From contig JBAIAA010000106.1 of the NCBI GenBank assembly GCA_037893245.1, positions 1,302,001 to 1,366,000 of the forward strand: a DNA stretch of 64,000 nt. The letters are read 5' to 3'. Within the stretch, counting starts at the first letter, position 1, and each line of letters begins with the position of its first letter. The notes beneath the pieces were generated by a model. It ran no database searches. It was not told where the DNA came from and saw only the letters and a program-made list of their open reading frames with translations. A program made the position numbers and the translations under genes. Shown here piece by piece: positions 23,405-34,082 of this stretch. The DNA is from Crossaster papposus (Eukaryota; Echinodermata; Asteroidea; Velatida; Solasteridae).

Positions 23405-23700
23405 TATCGGAATTACACAAAGAAATTGGCTGGAGCAGGGCTTGAACCTGCGACCTCTGGATTACCGTGCCAACATAGGGCTGGATAGCTCAGTTGGTAG
23501 ACACTACGAGTTATGGAACAATGGAAATGTAGTTTCACTCTTAAAATACTGTGAAATTGCACGCAGATTTCACAGAGATTTCATGGTGAAACTATACATT
23601 TCCATTATTCAAGAACTCATAGTGAGAGCACCAGAACGTTAATACAGAGATAGATGTTCAAGCCCCACTTCAGTAAATTTCTTTGTTTAGTTCAGAAAAC
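23405..23700. mobile_element. tRNA-derived SINE pieces, head to head, with nested MITE
   Basis: The minus-strand piece 23415-23478 carries a B box (GGTTCAAGCCC in reverse) and the acceptor side CTCCAGCC. The plus-strand piece starts at 23478 with GGGCTGGATAGCTCAGTTGG (A box), is split by a MITE, and resumes GAGCACCAGAACGTTAATAC to GTTCAAGCCCCACTTC. Both end in AATTTCTTTGTG/T. Anticodon-stem pairing is lost, so this is not a functional tRNA gene. Confidence 0.75.
23502..23624. mobile_element. 123-bp MITE inserted in the SINE
   Basis: CACTACGAGTTATGGAACAA and TGGAAATGTAGTTTCAC at the left end pair imperfectly with GTGAAACTATACATTTCCAT and AAGAACTCATAGTG at the right end. AGA flanks both sides. 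Removing the element restores the expected tRNA sequence GGTAGAGCACC. Confidence 0.85.
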
Positions 23701-24865
23701 AATTATATGATGTATATAAATTTGTTCCACACGGGAATGCAAAAGGGCTTATAAAAGGAGCAATTGCATGAGTGTACCAAGGGTTATACTGTATAAAATT
23801 TAAGTACAAGTGGCCAGCCCACAGTGGGTAACGTACGGACGGTATGAGCTTATTGAGCTACACTCGTCCACAAACCGTACAACCGCAAATTTTGCAATGC
23901 AATGGGTCGTGATCTAATAATATTATGCAAACAAGAAGCATGCGCATGAGTGTTACCAAACCCGGATAGAATGGGCCGGCTTAGTAATCGCAACCATGCA
24001 CCCACCCCATAGAGCTATAATAAATTACTAGAGCGCTAACTTCTTATTTTTACGCACGGAGATACTTTGAATTCTTGTACGCAGACATTTGGAATTCATG
24101 TGCGTGTTGTAAAACATAATACAAAATAGGTGGAGAGGGGGGGATAGTGTAGATTTTGACAGTGCAACACACGTGCAAGTAGAACAGTCGTAAACAACCT
24201 ACGCGCATCATGCCAGTTAAAAAAGAAAAGTCACGGCAAAATAAGCTGCATGCAGCGGATACATAACGCGCACGCGGATGATTTGCGTTGTTTGCGCAGA
24301 AAAAAAAATGAAACACTCATTTGCTTTTCGTGCGTTTCAGTTTTTGGCGTATTGGCTTTGGTTAACACACTGTATAGAGTACAAACGCAGATATGCAAAA
24401 AGCCGTACAAAGTTTCGAGTTTTCCATAGGTTTATGCACAAACATAGATGCGCCCAGCAGGCATCACTTTGTACATCGAGCCAGCGCTATTTTAATATAG
24501 CTCTATGACCCACCCACATGTACAGTGCACCTTGTTCGAACAGTTGCGCGCACTATTTGCAGACATTTCTAAAAGTGCGTTTCTCTGAGATAATTCAATT
24601 TTTTTTTTTTTTTTTCAAAATGACAGCATGCCAGACAGAATAATTTTACAGGGAGTTTAGAATCAATATCTTTACAACAATGAGTAAGCTTTTCAGCAGT
24701 ATTTTGTTTGGTTACCTTTTTTGAATAGCTGTAAATAGGGTAGTATTTTGAGATTTGAAGGTTTGCATGGCGAGAAGGCAATAAGTACGTACACCACGGT
24801 AATACTCTTTTATGTGTGGTAGTATTACTCATTTAACGTTTGCTTCATTTGAATGCACCAATTTC
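23701..24865. other. No gene recognised
   Basis: Unique AT-rich sequence with a poly-T run at 24600-24616. A hairpin-like pair around GAGCTATAATAAATTACTAG / TTTAATATAGCTC is weak. Confidence 0.4.
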
Positions 24866-25482
24866 ATTACGGTAATTGTTTAAAAATCAGAAATAGGTTG
24901 ATTTGGGGGTTGTATTTTCTAGTAAATATCGTTAACTGACCTGTTCGGAGTTTTACAATCATGGATGCAGATACAAAAGCAAGAAAAACGGCGCTCGTTT
25001 TCAACCGGCCTCGGGCAGTTGTTTCTTGGTTTTTTTCGCACTCACCGTCTGGCAATATATTGTGCATTTTTTTGTTTTAATAAAATTAAATTTTTCGAAA
25101 CAATTACAGGATATCTAGCGCAATTAGTTTGCTGGTTGGCTAGAATAATTATTTACTTTCAAATAAGTAAGATACTTCTTAATAATTCGGTAGTAAACAA
25201 AAATCGATTTCTGCAAATGGTGCATGGTCATGTTTTTTTTTATATAAATCGAAATATTAGAAAATATCTTACTTTTTAGAAAGTAAATAATGATTCTTGG
25301 CATCCAGCAAAATGATTGGGCTAGGTATATGTCATTGTTTCCAAAATTAACATAGATAAAAGAACAACTGCCAGACGGGTAAAAAAACGCCGTTTTTCTT
25401 GCTTTTATATCCCTCGGTATCCATGATTGTAAAACCTTGGACAGGTCAGTTAAACGATATTTACTATAAAATGTTAATTGTA
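24866..25482. mobile_element. GCGATCGC-core MITE, two degraded copies in opposite orientation (D, E)
   Basis: 24866-25235 is a plus-strand copy (GTTTTACAATCATGGATGC, ATTACAGGATATCTAGCGCA). 25240-25482 is a minus-strand copy. Both have lost most of the palindromic core and the outer TIRs. Confidence 0.8.
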
Positions 25483-26084
25483 ATCCTTAATCCCAGGACC
25501 GGTAACCAACGGGAAAGGTAATGTTTGGTCATTAAGCCAAAGGTGTGACCTACATGTACTTGTATGTAATTACACTAATGCACTGTGCAAGTAGTGATCT
25601 GCCAGGCACGCGTGACGCTGCTATAGTAGACTATAGGCAGTTGCATGCTATGGCGGACGTGGCCTACTAGATTGGTGTATTAACTGTCAATAATTTAGAG
25701 CAGAATAATTTTGCTCTTGGAATAAAGAGATTTTTTTTAAATCAAGTAATTTGTCATTTTTGTTAACTTTTTATTCACATTCTGTCTTTGACTATTTTTC
25801 TTTACAGTTTACAGGAATTTTATAGCACACATAGTACAATGTCTACATGTCTACATGTACTCATTTGTACGCAAAAAGTCAACCTGATTGCCTTGACGGT
25901 GATGGCACAACACACAGGAATTACGAAGCGAGTTTCAATAACCACAAGTGCAATAATAGTTTTGATGCTTCTTATTTACCCTTAACGCTGGTATCATCAG
26001 AGGCGCTTTTCTCACCACCGGATTATACGCGACTGTATATAAACTGCACAATGGACTGAGCGTGCAGCTGCTTAAGGCGCTGTC

Positions 26085-26455
26085 ACACTGTTGCGTATGG
26101 CACCAGCGTATGATTTGCGTATTAAAATTCAAAAAATATTTTGCATACGCACAACAAGCCCTTGAAAATACAGAATTGTGCGTATACTTACCGTATTGAA
26201 CCTATTTGTAGCGTATGAGTAGCGTACGGCCAGCGTATAGCCTGCGTATAGCCTGCGTATAGCCTGCGTATAGCCTGCGTATAGCCTGCGTATGACCAGC
26301 GTATAGCCTGCGTATGACCAGCGAATGTCAGCAAATGTCAGCGTCTACCAGCGTATGTCAGCGTATAACCAGCGTATGGGCTGCGTATGACCAGCGTACT
26401 ATGCGTATTAGTAGCGTATTAGTAGCGTATTCACAGCGCATGCCCAGCGTGCCGC
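26085..26455 (+). repeat. Left subterminal GCGTAT array of the Harbinger element
   Basis: More than twenty GCGTAT or close variants occur here, mostly in plus orientation and embedded in 10-bp words such as CAGCGTATGAC and CTGCGTATAG. Part of it is a perfect tandem. It starts within the TIR itself. It probably holds binding sites for the accessory DNA-binding protein or the transposase. Confidence 0.85.
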
Positions 26456-26462
26456 CTATCAC

Positions 26463-27400
26463 GTGACAAGTTGCTATAAGCGGCGGTATTTTCACATTGC
26501 AAGATATCTTGATGCTGCCGAGAATGCCTGCGCTGAAATTGGCCTGGATGAGCTCACCCCTACCCCCTCACCCCCCCTTCAGCCTCACGCAAGTGACCTC
26601 AGGAACCGGACGGCGCTCTCCTTGGGTCCCTACAGAAGAGAGTTGCTGAGTCACGCACCATCCTCAAGGACCTTTCCAAAGCCCAGAAGCAGCCCATCAC
26701 AGCCCGAACAGCCTTTGCCAACTACGTTCGAGACAGCCTGCTGACCATGTCCAAGGCCAAGTACAAGCAGACGAGGTCCACCATCGACAGGTTGCTGTCT
26801 GACCTGATGGATGAGGACAGTGATGATGACATTCCAAGTGCCATGGGAGCTCCCCCATCCAAGAAACCCAGCAAGCCCGCCACTCTCAAGCACCTCACCA
26901 ACTGCGGCCCAGTTTAGCACCGTCCTTTGGCTCGTACGGCTCCTCAGCACCATCAACCTCCGAGCAGTATCAGCCAGCTCCCCACATGTGGAGAAACTTG
27001 CCTCCAGCATCATCAGTGTGAGGTTCACAATCTATGGAGTACAATGAGCAGTACCACCAGCAACCCTTACATAATCCACGTCAGCAGATGCCTCCACATC
27101 CTTCTCCACATCACATGATGCCTTCTCCTCATCAACCTTCTCAGCAAACTCAGCAGCAGCAGCAGCAGCAACAGCGCACCCCATCACCACCACAGTGTCT
27201 GTCGCCTTGGGTTTTGCTGCCCAGGTACTAAGGAACCAGCCCAGTCCAACCCAGCCTAGTTCAGGCACAGCCTTACAGACCAGCTTCCCGAACATTTCCG
27301 GTCTGTCCAACATCTAAGGACTTAGTGGCTACCTGGATTCTCCTCTTGATCTCGGTTCTCAGGATGGGGAACTCCCAACACCAAAAGGAAAGAAGTCGTG
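26463..27400 (+). pseudogene. Harbinger accessory (MADF/BESS-type) protein, decayed
   Basis: In one frame 26640-26900 reads LKDLSKAQKQPITARTAFAN and then YVRDSLLTMSKAKYKQTRST, followed by LLSDLMDEDSDDD. This resembles the BESS-motif C-terminal region of the DNA-binding accessory protein encoded by animal Harbingers. A stop follows at CGPV. A Gln-rich stretch (QQTQQQQQQQQR, 27130-27175) and a tail ending ELPTPKGKKS near 27400 continue in other frames. The N-terminal MADF/Myb part is not recognisable; 26463-26640 has an open frame rich in Pro. It faces the transposase convergently. The family call rests on the BESS-like block and on its position. Confidence 0.62.
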
Positions 27401-27649
27401 ACTGTTGTGATAAAGTAGCGGGGTTATACATCAAGTCAAAGTAGTGTAGTGTAGTTTACAGTGTAGTCAAATTAAATTTCAATTAAAAAAGTATGATAAA
27501 CACCCAATGTTTTTTCCCAAAAAAGGTTCAATAATAACGACACATGATAATAATGGTACATAGTAATAACATTTAACAGAAAACAGTCTCTAGGATGACA
27601 CAACAGTGACTACATTAACAGTCACTACAACAACAGTGTTGTCAGTCAC

Positions 27650-28870
27650 TACAACAAGAATCACCACAACAACAGTCACCACAGCCAAATCCTCTAAATC
27701 GTCTTGTCTTGCCATGGAACGAACTGCATCTGCTGGGGAGTTGGCCCAGTGCTTCAGGAGGTTCCTCTGCATCTTTCCTTTCTTGGTGGAGGTGTTACTG
27801 CCAGCAATGTGTGTCGTACAAGTTGCTCTCCTTTCTCAATGCTCCAGGGATGAAGTCACGGTTCATGTTCACTGCACGGTCGAGCTGCTGGTTCTGGAGT
27901 GCAGGGTACCGTATCCTCACCAGATTGTGAAGGACAATGCAGGCTTTCACGATGACCTTGATAGTAGAGGGGATGGTGCTGCATGGTAGTCAGCAGAACT
28001 TGGAAGCGGTTCGCTAGGATGCCAAAGGCATTTTCTATTACCCTTCTGGTGCGGAAAAGCCTGTAGTTATCCTCTCTTCATCGTCTAGCCCCCGGAGCCT
28101 GTATGGATTCATCATGGTGTCTCGGAGGGCAAAGGCGTCGTCGCCGATGAAGATCGAAGTAGGGAACATCCTGGTAGTCGTTGGGTAGAGGATCGGGGGC
28201 AGGGAATCCTATGGTACCGTCTTCAACACATTCCTTGGTTTCACATTTATTGTGATGCTGATCCTGTACCACCGACGTCTGCCTAGATGAACTTGGACTC
28301 CGCGTCTACAAGGGCTATGAGTACAACATAATATAATCCCTTGTAGTTGAAATATTGAGAACCACTCAATGGAGGACACTTGCAAGCAATGTGCTTCCCA
28401 TCTAGTGCACCACATGTTTAGGGGAAGTTCCATTTCTCGAGGAACTTGTCAGATATATGTATGGCACACCATCCCTTAGGACTGGTGGGGCAGGACATCA
28501 CCTCGGGCATGTACTCATCGATTATGGCTTGGCAAACCTCTCTGACGACGATTGACTGGGTGTTGTGGGGGACCCTCCATCCGTACTGCATGCTTGAGTA
28601 CTTGCTCCCAGAGGCAAGGTGGCGCAAAGTCAGTGCAAGCTTCAGGCCAGGCTCCAGGGGATCCCTGTACCAGGTGTGTGGTTTGGTGATCCTGGGACCC
28701 ACTCTGGCTAGCAGCCCATCGAACATCTCGGGGGGCTTCCGCATGAAGTTCTTGAATGGTCTTTGGTCCTCGTTTCTAAGCTCCACCAAAAGCTTGTCGT
28801 AGAGGTCAAACTGCCGTCGCCTGCCGATCCATGGTCTCACCCAAACTTCACGTCTTCTTCTTCTTCTAAT
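27650..28870 (-). pseudogene. Harbinger transposase (HARBI1-like nuclease), broken
   Basis: Reading right to left, the region carries an Arg-rich start (REVWVRPWIGRRRQFDLYDK), FKNFMRKPPEMFDGLLARVG, a helix-turn-helix region with LALTLRHLASG, and then the DDE nuclease. The catalytic blocks are ALDGKH (about 28395-28410), FIGDDAF (about 28130-28150) and RRVIENAFGILANRF (about 28010-28045), so all three acidic residues survive. The frame is interrupted by in-frame stops (after KWNFP near 28421, and a TAG where family members have Trp before ADVGG) and by several frameshifts. The enzyme would cut and paste the host element; it is inactive as written. Confidence 0.9.
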
Positions 28871-28979
28871 CCTCCTTCTTCAGATTATGTTCTGTTGGAT
28901 CTGGTGAACTGCAAAATCGATCAGATCATGCTAGTGCTGGAGAAGAGCTAGCTCCATCCTCTCTGGTCTAAGGTCAAAG

Positions 28980-30750
28980 AAGAACTGAAGAAGAGCTAGA
29001 AATAGGAGCCTATGTCCAGCTCGACCGCCGATGATAGACTGCCTGAAAATCTGCATGTAGATGGATGGAGCGAATTTCAGCTAGCAACACTGAGTGAAAT
29101 AACAAAGATAATCAGATCATCCCCATGCAAGTCATGTGCCCTTGATCCAGTGCCTACTTGGATGGTAAAGCAGGCACCAGCTGCGTTTGCGAAGATTATG
29201 CTGAAGGTCATCAACTCGTCACTCTCATCCGCTACAGTTCCAGATAGTTTCAAGCTTGCGTATGTCACACCTCTACTGAAGAAAAACACTCTTGATCCCG
29301 AGTCTCTCAACAGTTACAGACCAGTCTCTCAACTTCCGTTCATCTCAAAGATTCTCGAGAGAGTTGCTGCTAATCGTCTCTGTATGTACCTAAAAGACAA
29401 TAACCTGTTTGACAAATTTCAGTCAGCCTACAAGCCTGGTCACAGTGTTGAAACGGCCTTAGTCAGAGTTACTAGTGATATACTAACATCCCTAGACCAA
29501 AAGCAAATGGTTTTGTTAGTATTGCTGGATCTCTCAGCAGCATTCGACACAGTGGACCACGAGCTATTACTTGCCAGGATGTCCCGTGTTTTTGGCATAT
29601 CTGGTGATGTGCTGAAATGGTTCCGCTCGTACCTAAGTGCAAGATCCCAATCTGTCGTCATAGCTGACTCTACATCAGAACAACGGAACATGGATTGTGG
29701 CGTTCCGCAGGGGTCCGTCCTGGGACCTATCCTATTCACCATGTACACTTCGCCCCTGGGGGATATCGCAAAGCGTCACAACATGGATTATCATCTCTAT
29801 GCTGACGACACACAACTCTATGTTGCCTTCAAACCAGGAGTCTCAGATCTTGCTGCATCTCAGAAGATTCAGGACTGTATGGCTGAGATGCAATTGTGGA
29901 TGGAAAGTAATTTCCTGAAACTAAACAATGAGAAAACAGACATTCTTCTTATTGGCTCAAGGCATCAACACTCAAACTTCAGAATGCAACATGTCACCAT
30001 CAGTAATGGTCATGAGCTGGCTGTTTCAGCAACCGTACGGGATCTTGGTGTTATTCTCGACAACAAGCTAAACATGAATGCTCACATCTCGGCTGTTTGT
30101 AGAAGTGCACACTATCATCTGAGAAACATTGCCAAGATAAGGAAATACTTGTCCGACTCTGACGCTGCAAAGGTCATTCATGCACTTGTCACATCACGGC
30201 TGGACTACTGCAATGCAGTGTTGGTGGGCCTTCCGAATTCTTCTGTGTCCAGACTGCAAAGAGTTCTTCACAAGGCCGCAAGAGTTCTGGCACGTGTGAA
30301 GAGGAGCGAGCATATCACCCCAATCCTGCGACGGTACCATTGGCTCCCAGTTCAGAAAAGGATTGAATACAAAATCCTTACGCTTGTATTTAAGGCACTC
30401 TACGATATTGCACCCAAGTACCTAAAAGATCTCCTCATCATAAAGTCATCCCATTATGCACTCCGCTCTTCATCCTCCACCATCCTTGAAGTCCCCAGAA
30501 CCAGAACCGCCTTTGGTGATCGTGCATTTGCCCATGTTGCCCCTGCTCTTTGAAATAAATTACCAAGTGACATTCGTAACATCCAGTGCTTAGAAACATT
30601 CCAGAAGCATGTGAAGGCGTTTCTGTTTACTCATAGCTATTAATATAATGACATTTGTTAAGTTTTGGAGAGAGACTGTTTTGTAGCGCCTTGAGTAAGT
30701 TTTTAGAGAAGTGCGCTATACAAGTACTTATTATTATTATTATTATTATA
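28980..30750 (+). mobile_element. 5'-truncated L2/CR1-like non-LTR retrotransposon
   Basis: It contains a reverse transcriptase ORF, no endonuclease domain, and a 3' end with AGTGCGCTATACAAGTAC followed by an ATT repeat tail. The tail resembles the GCGCTWTAYAAAT-ATT ends of L2-type elements. The 5' junction with the Harbinger cannot be placed exactly but lies between about 28870 and 29010. It is inserted in the same direction as the accessory gene. Confidence 0.85.
29012..30643 (+). pseudogene. Reverse transcriptase of L2/CR1-like LINE, one nonsense codon
   Basis: An open frame of 513 codons runs from 29012 to a TGA at 30551-30553, and then continues in the same frame as NKLPSDIRNIQCLETFQKHV to TAA at 30641-30643. 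The TGA sits where the family has Trp (LWNKLP), so it reads as a nonsense change. RT blocks are SYRPVSQLPFISKILERV (residues 101-118), LLDLSAAFDTVDHELL (171-186), GVPQGSVLGPILF (230-242) and the catalytic YADD (263-266). A stop at 29003 immediately precedes the ATG, and nothing of the apurinic endonuclease is present, so the copy is 5'-truncated. The clade call (L2/CR1) is from memory of motif style. Confidence 0.9.
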
Positions 30751-30759
30751 TATATATAC

Positions 30760-31290
30760 TTTCTCAAAACGCTGGCAATACGCTGGGATATACGCTGACC
30801 ATACGCCAATAATACGCTAGTACTGTTGTACGCTAAATACGTTACTCAATCGTCAGGCATACGCCAATATGTCTATATACGTTGCAGATACGTCAGACAT
30901 ACGTTAGAAGTACGTTACTCATACGCTATCAATGCGCTATCAATACGCTAGCTGTATGGTAAACCTTCATGACAACCTGTGGCAACTTATGTCCAGCGTA
31001 CTCGACCTATGCGTAACCTACCTCTGGCGTACCTCAGTGTATTCAACTTATGCATAGCGTATGCCTAGCGTATGCTTAGCGTATGAACCATACGCAGGCA
31101 TACGCACACAATTTTTAAGCATGCTTAAAAAAATAGTTCGGCCTCGGCGTATTCCAGCGTATATCAGCGTATGCCACCGTGCTTGTAACGTATACAACCT
31201 ATCCCTAACGTACCCCTACCGTATGTCAGCGTAGGCCTGCGTATGAGTGATATTTTAATACGCAACTCATACGCTGGTGCCATGCGCAAC
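30760..31290 (-). repeat. Right subterminal ATACGC/GCGTAT array of the Harbinger element
   Basis: About thirty copies of the same hexamer occur, mostly as ATACGC (inverted relative to the left array) and becoming mixed in orientation from about 31000. Together with the left array this gives the element mirror-image subterminal arrays outside its coding part. Confidence 0.85.
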
Positions 31291-31513
31291 AGTGTGACAG
31301 TGCCTTTAAGTTTGCTGTACATCGTAAACTAAGGCCGCTGCAACAATGAGTCGGTATTCGTTCTGCTACAGAAAAAAAGGTGAACAATATCTTATGAAAA
31401 TTACACAAAATGTTCTTTACAGTCAAGAAACAGGTATTCAATACTCAAAAGTATTGTATTCACTGATTAATCGCACTACATAATAAAAGAGAAACTTGTG
31501 CCCCCCCCCCGGC

Positions 31514-31950
31514 GCGATTTTTCCCCCAAACGACATCGCCATAGAACTTTTTTTTTTAGCGCATCTGATTGCTATCTGTTACGTCATGGTGGTAAATTTT
31601 ACTCTCAATTTATTGACCCTAGGATTCTCAACTTATTGACCCCAGGACTCTGAGTTTTATTTTATTGATCCTAGCCCTAGCCCTAGCCCTAGCCCTAGCC
31701 CTAGCCCTAGCCCTAGCCCTAGCCCTAGCCCTAGCCCTAACCCTAACCCTAACCCTAACCCTAACTCTAACCCTAACCCTAACCCTAACCCTAAGCCTTT
31801 TTGAACCTAGGACTCTGGGGCTTTTTTACCCAAGTACACGTCATGCAATGCGACACATGAATGAATGGATGACGTAATGACCAATCCGATGCGCTAAAAA
31901 ACAGTTCTATGGCGATGTCGTTTGTGAAAAATATTCGCCCCCGGACCCGG
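31514..31950. mobile_element. MITE-like inverted repeat enclosing a telomeric array
   Basis: ACGACATCGCCATAGAACT and TTTTAGCGCATCTGATTG at the left end are matched in inverted form at the right end (ATCCGATGCGCTAAAA, AGTTCTATGGCGATGTCGT, 31885-31922). The arms are about 50-60 bp. C-rich tracts flank both ends. Confidence 0.8.
31669..31795 (+). repeat. Interstitial telomeric-type array (CCCTAG)n(CCCTAA)n
   Basis: About a dozen CCCTAG units are followed without a gap by about ten CCCTAA units, one reading CTCTAA. CCCTAA is the canonical metazoan telomere repeat; CCCTAG is a homogenised variant block. Confidence 0.95.
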
Positions 31951-31959
31951 CCCCCCCAT

Positions 31960-32050
31960 ATCCCCCCCCCACCCCCCCCACCCCACCCCCCACCCCCCCC
32001 CCCCCCCCCCTCCCCCCCCACCCCCACCCCCCCCCCCCCCCCCCCCCCAC
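31960..32050 (+). repeat. C-rich tract
   Basis: Runs of C interrupted by A or T (CCCCCCACCCCCC type). Confidence 0.9.
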
Positions 32051-32139
32051 TTACGCGCAACTTAACCATTCACCGACGCGTCGTTTTGCCCATAACTTTT
32101 TTCAATCACAGTTTTATGCACACGACTCAGTGGCGGTCT

Positions 32140-32400
32140 ATTGGTTTGTAATAAATACCTGGGAGAGTTGGTGGCTTCTGATTGGTCGAGACTCGACCAC
32201 GTGAAGTGGATTATTATGTAGTAATAACCCGGCTTTCAAGAAGAAGCGAATAAATGTTCCCTGAACCAGCATTAATTTAATAACAGTGCGAGGACCCGGT
32301 TATTACTGCGTGATAATGACCGGGTTGGGGGATGACCGCTGGTAATGGATCGAGCCGAAGGCGAGGTCCATTACCGGCGATATTTCCACCGTTTTGTGTT
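32140..32400 (+). mobile_element. Composite foldback piece: module end plus hairpin
   Basis: 32150-32290 carries ATTGGTCGAGA, six bases, CACGTG at 32181-32203. Next comes a hairpin with CCCGGTTATTACTGCGTGAT arms and a tip GAGCCGAAGGCGAGG at 32352-32366. An inverted copy of the 32150-32290 block lies at 33938-34082. Confidence 0.65.
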
Positions 32401-32559
32401 CATGTTTAGGGGCCATGTTTTAGCTTATGCAGGGTACCCAGTCTCTTCAATATGTGTTGTTATTATAACCCATACTTTGAGACCAGACTAGCTGACCACT
32501 GATGCCCACCGTGCATAGCAACGCGCTAGCGTTAGCATGCGCGGATCTATGATTTGTTT

Positions 32560-33300
32560 AGACGGGGGGGCGCAACGAAAACTAGAAAATGCGAGCGCGA
32601 AGCGCAAATCCCTTACGGCGTGGGGTTCGGGGCCCGCTTTGTGGTGCAATCTGAGGCGATTCCTGGCCTCTTTCCTCTAATCTTTTTAGCAAAAGTTTTT
32701 TTAATGATATGGAGAAAAAATGAAGAATTCTGGAGATTTTAAAGGAGAATATATAAATAAATATATATACATGTATACATGTATACTATATATAAATTTA
32801 TATATGAATGTGGGGCACACCCAAAACTTGGGTTTGGGGCCCGCTTAAGGGCCCTTGGCAATTTTAGATTCTATATGCTTTGTAGTGCAATCTGAGGCGA
32901 TTTCTGGCCACTTTCCTCTAATTTTTTTTAGCCAAAATGTAAAATAAATATATGGAGATAAAATGGAGAAATATGGAGAATATATATAAATAAATATATA
33001 ATACATATACATTTATTGATGAATGTGGGGCGCACCCCAAATTGGAAAATGTTAGCGCGGGGCGCGAAACCTTTTACGGCGTCGGGCCAACTTTAAAGGG
33101 AAATTTTGGATTCTATACGCTTTGTGGTGCAATCTGAGGCGATTCCTGGCCTCTTTCCTCTGGTTTTTTTAGCAAAAGTTTTCAAGATTATATGGAGATA
33201 AAAAGGGGAATTATGCAGATTATAAATATATTATAAATATATTAAAGTTTATAGGCCTATATGAATGTGGGCCACACCCAAAACTGGAACATGCGAAAAT
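32560..33300 (+). repeat. Three tandem units of about 240 bp
   Basis: GCAATCTGAGGCGATTCCTG recurs at about 32647, 32887 and 33128, each time followed by CTCTTTCCTCT, an AT-rich TATATAAATA stretch and GAATGTGGGGCACACCC. The units open with GCGCGAAGCGC-like GC-rich words. Confidence 0.85.
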
Positions 33301-33937
33301 ATAAATATTTATAGCAAAACTGTCGCCAACAACCAACCAACTAACATTCTTACACAAGGTAATTAACAACATAAACATTCATCCAGATATACATGTACTG
33401 CAATAAAATGGTAATTGGCGGGAGGGGACATTACTGCCAACTCAATGGCCACATGTCCACCAGGCGCATGTCCATCGAACCTCGATGCCACTGCCATGTA
33501 GTCCGAGTATTCGAGGTTAACGGAGCCAGTGATACCAACGAGCTATAGCTCCATGGTGATACCAACGAGCGGCTAGATGCGCGCCAAGCGGGTTCAGGTT
33601 GTCCTCTGCGGATAACACCAATGTCCGTCCGGCCTCGCTCTCCCGCTGCGAGTAGAGACCCTGTGAGAGGTTTCCATGTTCATGGACAATTTGAACGGGT
33701 GTGGGTCGCAAACTGGGGTTCCATATGGATCGATAACCCTTTTTTTGTCAGTATTATATTATGCCAAAAATTAGACACAGCAGATCCTCCCATCTGATCC
33801 TCCTCCCTTCCTTTTCTCCACCTCCCTTCTTTTTCTCCACCTCCCCTTTTTTTCCCCCCTTTTTTTCTTTCCCCCCCTCATTTTACCCGGGGGCACGTGC
33901 CCCCGCGGCCCACCCCTGGATCCGCGCCTGTTACATG

Positions 33938-34082
33938 ATGCTTGATTAATGCTGGTTCAGGGAACATTTATTCGCTTCTTCTTGAAACCCATGATATTAC
34001 TACCTGATAATCCACTCCGCGTGATCGAGTCTCGACCAATCAGAAGCCAGCAACTCTCCTAGGTATTAATACAAATAATAAA
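33938..34082 (-). repeat. Inverted copy of the 32.15-32.29 kb module
   Basis: The reverse complement matches 32150-32290 over about 140 bp, including TTCTGATTGGTCGAGACTCG and GCGAATAAATGTTCCCTGAA. The E-box here is CACGCG rather than CACGTG. It abuts the hairpin at 34073. Confidence 0.85.

Larger units (their letters stand above)
26075..31305. mobile_element. PIF/Harbinger DNA transposon, decayed, with nested LINE
   Basis: The left end begins AGGCGCTGTCACACTG at 26075. The right end is its inverted complement (AGGCACTGTCACACTG read from 31305). The inverted repeat continues for about 53 bp with only about three mismatches. Both ends are flanked by TTA (26072-26074 and 31306-31308), a TWA-type 3-bp target duplication typical of PIF/Harbinger. 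Inside are subterminal GCGTAT arrays, a plus-strand accessory gene remnant and a convergent minus-strand DDE transposase remnant, the usual two-gene Harbinger layout. About 1.8-1.9 kb of LINE sequence sits between the transposase 5' end and the right array. Without it the element is about 3.3 kb. Confidence 0.92.

Noticed and set aside
23415-23500. Possible functional tRNA gene
   Set aside because: A and B boxes are present, but the anticodon stem does not pair, the halves are in opposite orientation and a SINE tail follows.
26463-26744. Independent host gene at the left of the Harbinger
   Set aside because: It lies between the TIR-linked array and the transposase and continues into the BESS-like block, so it belongs to the element.
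31665-31877. 70-codon frame of Leu/Ala/Thr repeats
   Set aside because: It is the telomere-type CCCTAG/CCCTAA array read as protein.
31909-32151. Proline-rich and glycine-rich frames (also at 14418-14681, 15797-16027, 44217-44668)
   Set aside because: They cross homopolymer C or G tracts and have no conserved flanking motif.
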